Position numbers and translations under genes: made by a program | From: CAWEHT01 sp963808455 | GTDB taxonomy: Bacteria; Chloroflexota; Anaerolineae; CG2-30-64-16 | NCBI GenBank assembly: GCA_963808455.1 | Contig: CAWEHT010000271.1 | Span: 1-5,037 of the forward strand | Length of the DNA stretch: 5,037 bases | Direction of reading: 5' to 3' | Notes under the pieces: model-generated | What the model was told of the DNA's origin: nothing | Database searches by the model: none | The model's input: the letters and a program-made list of their open reading frames with translations, nothing else | In this document: positions 4,375-5,037 of the stretch, piece by piece | Numbering within the stretch: position 1 is the first letter of the stretch | Layout of the letters: every line of letters starts with the position of its first letter

Positions 4375-5037
4375 CGCGGTGCCTGCGCCGGCAGCGGCGA
4401 GGCCCACGCTGCCGAAAAGCGGAGCGCTCAGCTGCCACCCTTCCTCCGGCGTCAGGTGGTGGCTGCCGAGCAGGCTGGGGACCGTGTAGCCTTCGCCGGG
4501 CGTTAGGCCAGAGACGCTAGGCCCGGCAGTTCTGCCCGACCCTTGCTGCATCGGGTACGCCTGCATGGCTGCCGGGCTCAGGGCGCCAGCCTGCTCGAGG
4601 GGCGCGGGGTTGCCGGCCTGGAACGCGGCGATATCCGCCGCCGCTGCCGCGCCCGCCTGCGCCGGCGCCATGCCGGGGAAGTACATCTTCTCCCATTTGG
4701 CCGTGTCCGCGCCGGGGCGCTGCCAGTGCGCCTCCACGTCGGCGACCCGGTAGGCGCCCTCGAAGGGGCCGTTTTGGCCGGGCGCCAGCGGGTTGGGGCC
4801 GTTTTGACCGGGCGCCAGCGGGTTGGGGCCGTGGCCGCCGAGCAGGCGATTCAGGTAGCCGCTGGCCTGCTCCCATCCCGACCTCCAGTCGGCCACCATC
4901 TCCGCGGTGGCGACCTGCCAGCCCTGGGCCAGCTGGGCCGGCAGGCGGTCGAGGGCGGCAGCATCCGCGGGATCCCCCGCCGAGGCAAGGGACGCGCCCC
5001 GGGCACGCGACCGCGGGTCGCGCAGGGCCGTCTGGTA
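4372..5037 (-). CDS. Partial hypothetical Ala/Gly/Pro-rich protein (221 aa visible), possible tape-measure-like C-terminal region
   Basis: The frame is open to the window edge, so the start lies beyond 5037 and the first visible codon is TAC (Tyr). Visible residues about 23-66 look helical (AAALDRLPAQLAQGW, EMVADWRSGWEQASGYLNRL). Residues 71-90 are two copies of PNPLAPGQNG, followed by PFEGAYRVADVEAHW (91-105) and an aromatic segment AKWEKMYFPGMAPA (113-126). Then comes a low-complexity Ala/Gln/Gly/Pro stretch (127-185) and LTPEEGWQLSAPLFG (195-209). No signal peptide, membrane helix or catalytic motif is visible. It ends at TAA 4374-4372, but the same frame continues as protein for 71 more codons, so the product is probably truncated. 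It shares an operon with the 119-aa gene downstream. Long, helical, Ala/Gly-rich protein placed before a small beta protein would suit the end of a phage tape measure, but a scaffold or secretion-linked structural protein is equally possible. The family is not recognised. Confidence 0.65.
   Translation of the reverse strand, partial: YQTALRDPRSRARGASLASAGDPADAAALDRLPAQLAQGWQVATAEMVADWRSGWEQASGYLNRLLGGHGPNPLAPGQNGPNPLAPGQNGPFEGAYRVADVEAHWQRPGADTAKWEKMYFPGMAPAQAGAAAAADIAAFQAGNPAPLEQAGALSPAAMQAYPMQQGSGRTAGPSVSGLTPGEGYTVPSLLGSHHLTPEEGWQLSAPLFGSVGLAAAGAGTA
4771..4830 (-). repeat. 30-bp in-frame tandem repeat (two copies) in the minus-strand gene
   Basis: Units 4771-4800 and 4801-4830 are identical except for one base (G at 4777, A at 4807). 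In the minus-strand frame each encodes the ten residues PNPLAPGQNG, and the difference is silent. The neighbouring GGGGCC (4765-4770) looks like the edge of a further partial unit. Because the unit is a multiple of three, copy number can vary without breaking the frame. It probably forms a flexible Pro/Asn/Gly linker. Confidence 0.9.

Noticed and set aside
3807..4506. Plus-strand open frames (145, 133 and 117 codons) over the minus-strand genes
   Set aside because: They have no ribosome site and overlap one another, and their composition is that of complements of Ala/Gly-rich genes.

Overview
This window is GC-rich bacterial DNA. It holds one very large secreted-protein gene on the plus strand and, pointing towards it, the end of a minus-strand operon of at least two genes. 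Phylum cannot be proven from sequence alone, but Chloroflexota is the best guess. The large protein ends in a FLPLLNR tail, like the 'xLPLVxR' tails common in secreted Chloroflexota proteins, and it is built from tandem beta-sandwich-like modules of a kind often seen in that phylum. The intergenic 'CACCGCAGAGGACGC' palindrome family also occurs there, though not only there.

Layout. Bases 1-336 hold no convincing gene. Bases 22-188 contain a run of short hairpins that looks like an intergenic repeat, and 205-290 is a more AT-rich stretch where a promoter would be expected. A strong Shine-Dalgarno (324-329) precedes an ATG at 337. From there a protein of about 1053 residues runs to 3497: signal peptide, a region resembling a subtilisin-type propeptide (inhibitor I9), four tandem two-part beta-rich repeats, and a C-terminal beta domain with the LPLL tail. 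The frame is broken once, near 1336-1338, where one base appears to be missing from a short C run. The sequence as given therefore encodes a 348-residue 5' product plus a 719-codon remainder.

Bases 3498-3788, between the convergent genes, are filled by a 242-bp palindromic element (3525-3766). It has 22-bp outer inverted repeats, nested inner inverted repeats and a 36-bp tandem duplication. It probably folds into a long hairpin and could end transcription from both sides.

On the minus strand, a gene entering from beyond 5037 runs down to 4156. It is interrupted by an in-frame TAA at 4372-4374, after which clearly protein-like sequence continues in the same frame for 71 codons. Seven bases later a 119-residue gene (4148-3789) starts with its own GAGG ribosome site. 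The two are probably one operon. I do not recognise either family with certainty. The small protein and its Ala/Gly/Pro-rich neighbour would fit the end of a phage-like tail module (tape measure followed by a small tail protein), but this is a hypothesis.

The window thus has two independent disruptions of otherwise intact reading frames, caused either by gene decay or by base-level errors in a draft or metagenomic assembly. No tRNA, rRNA, CRISPR array or transposase was seen.
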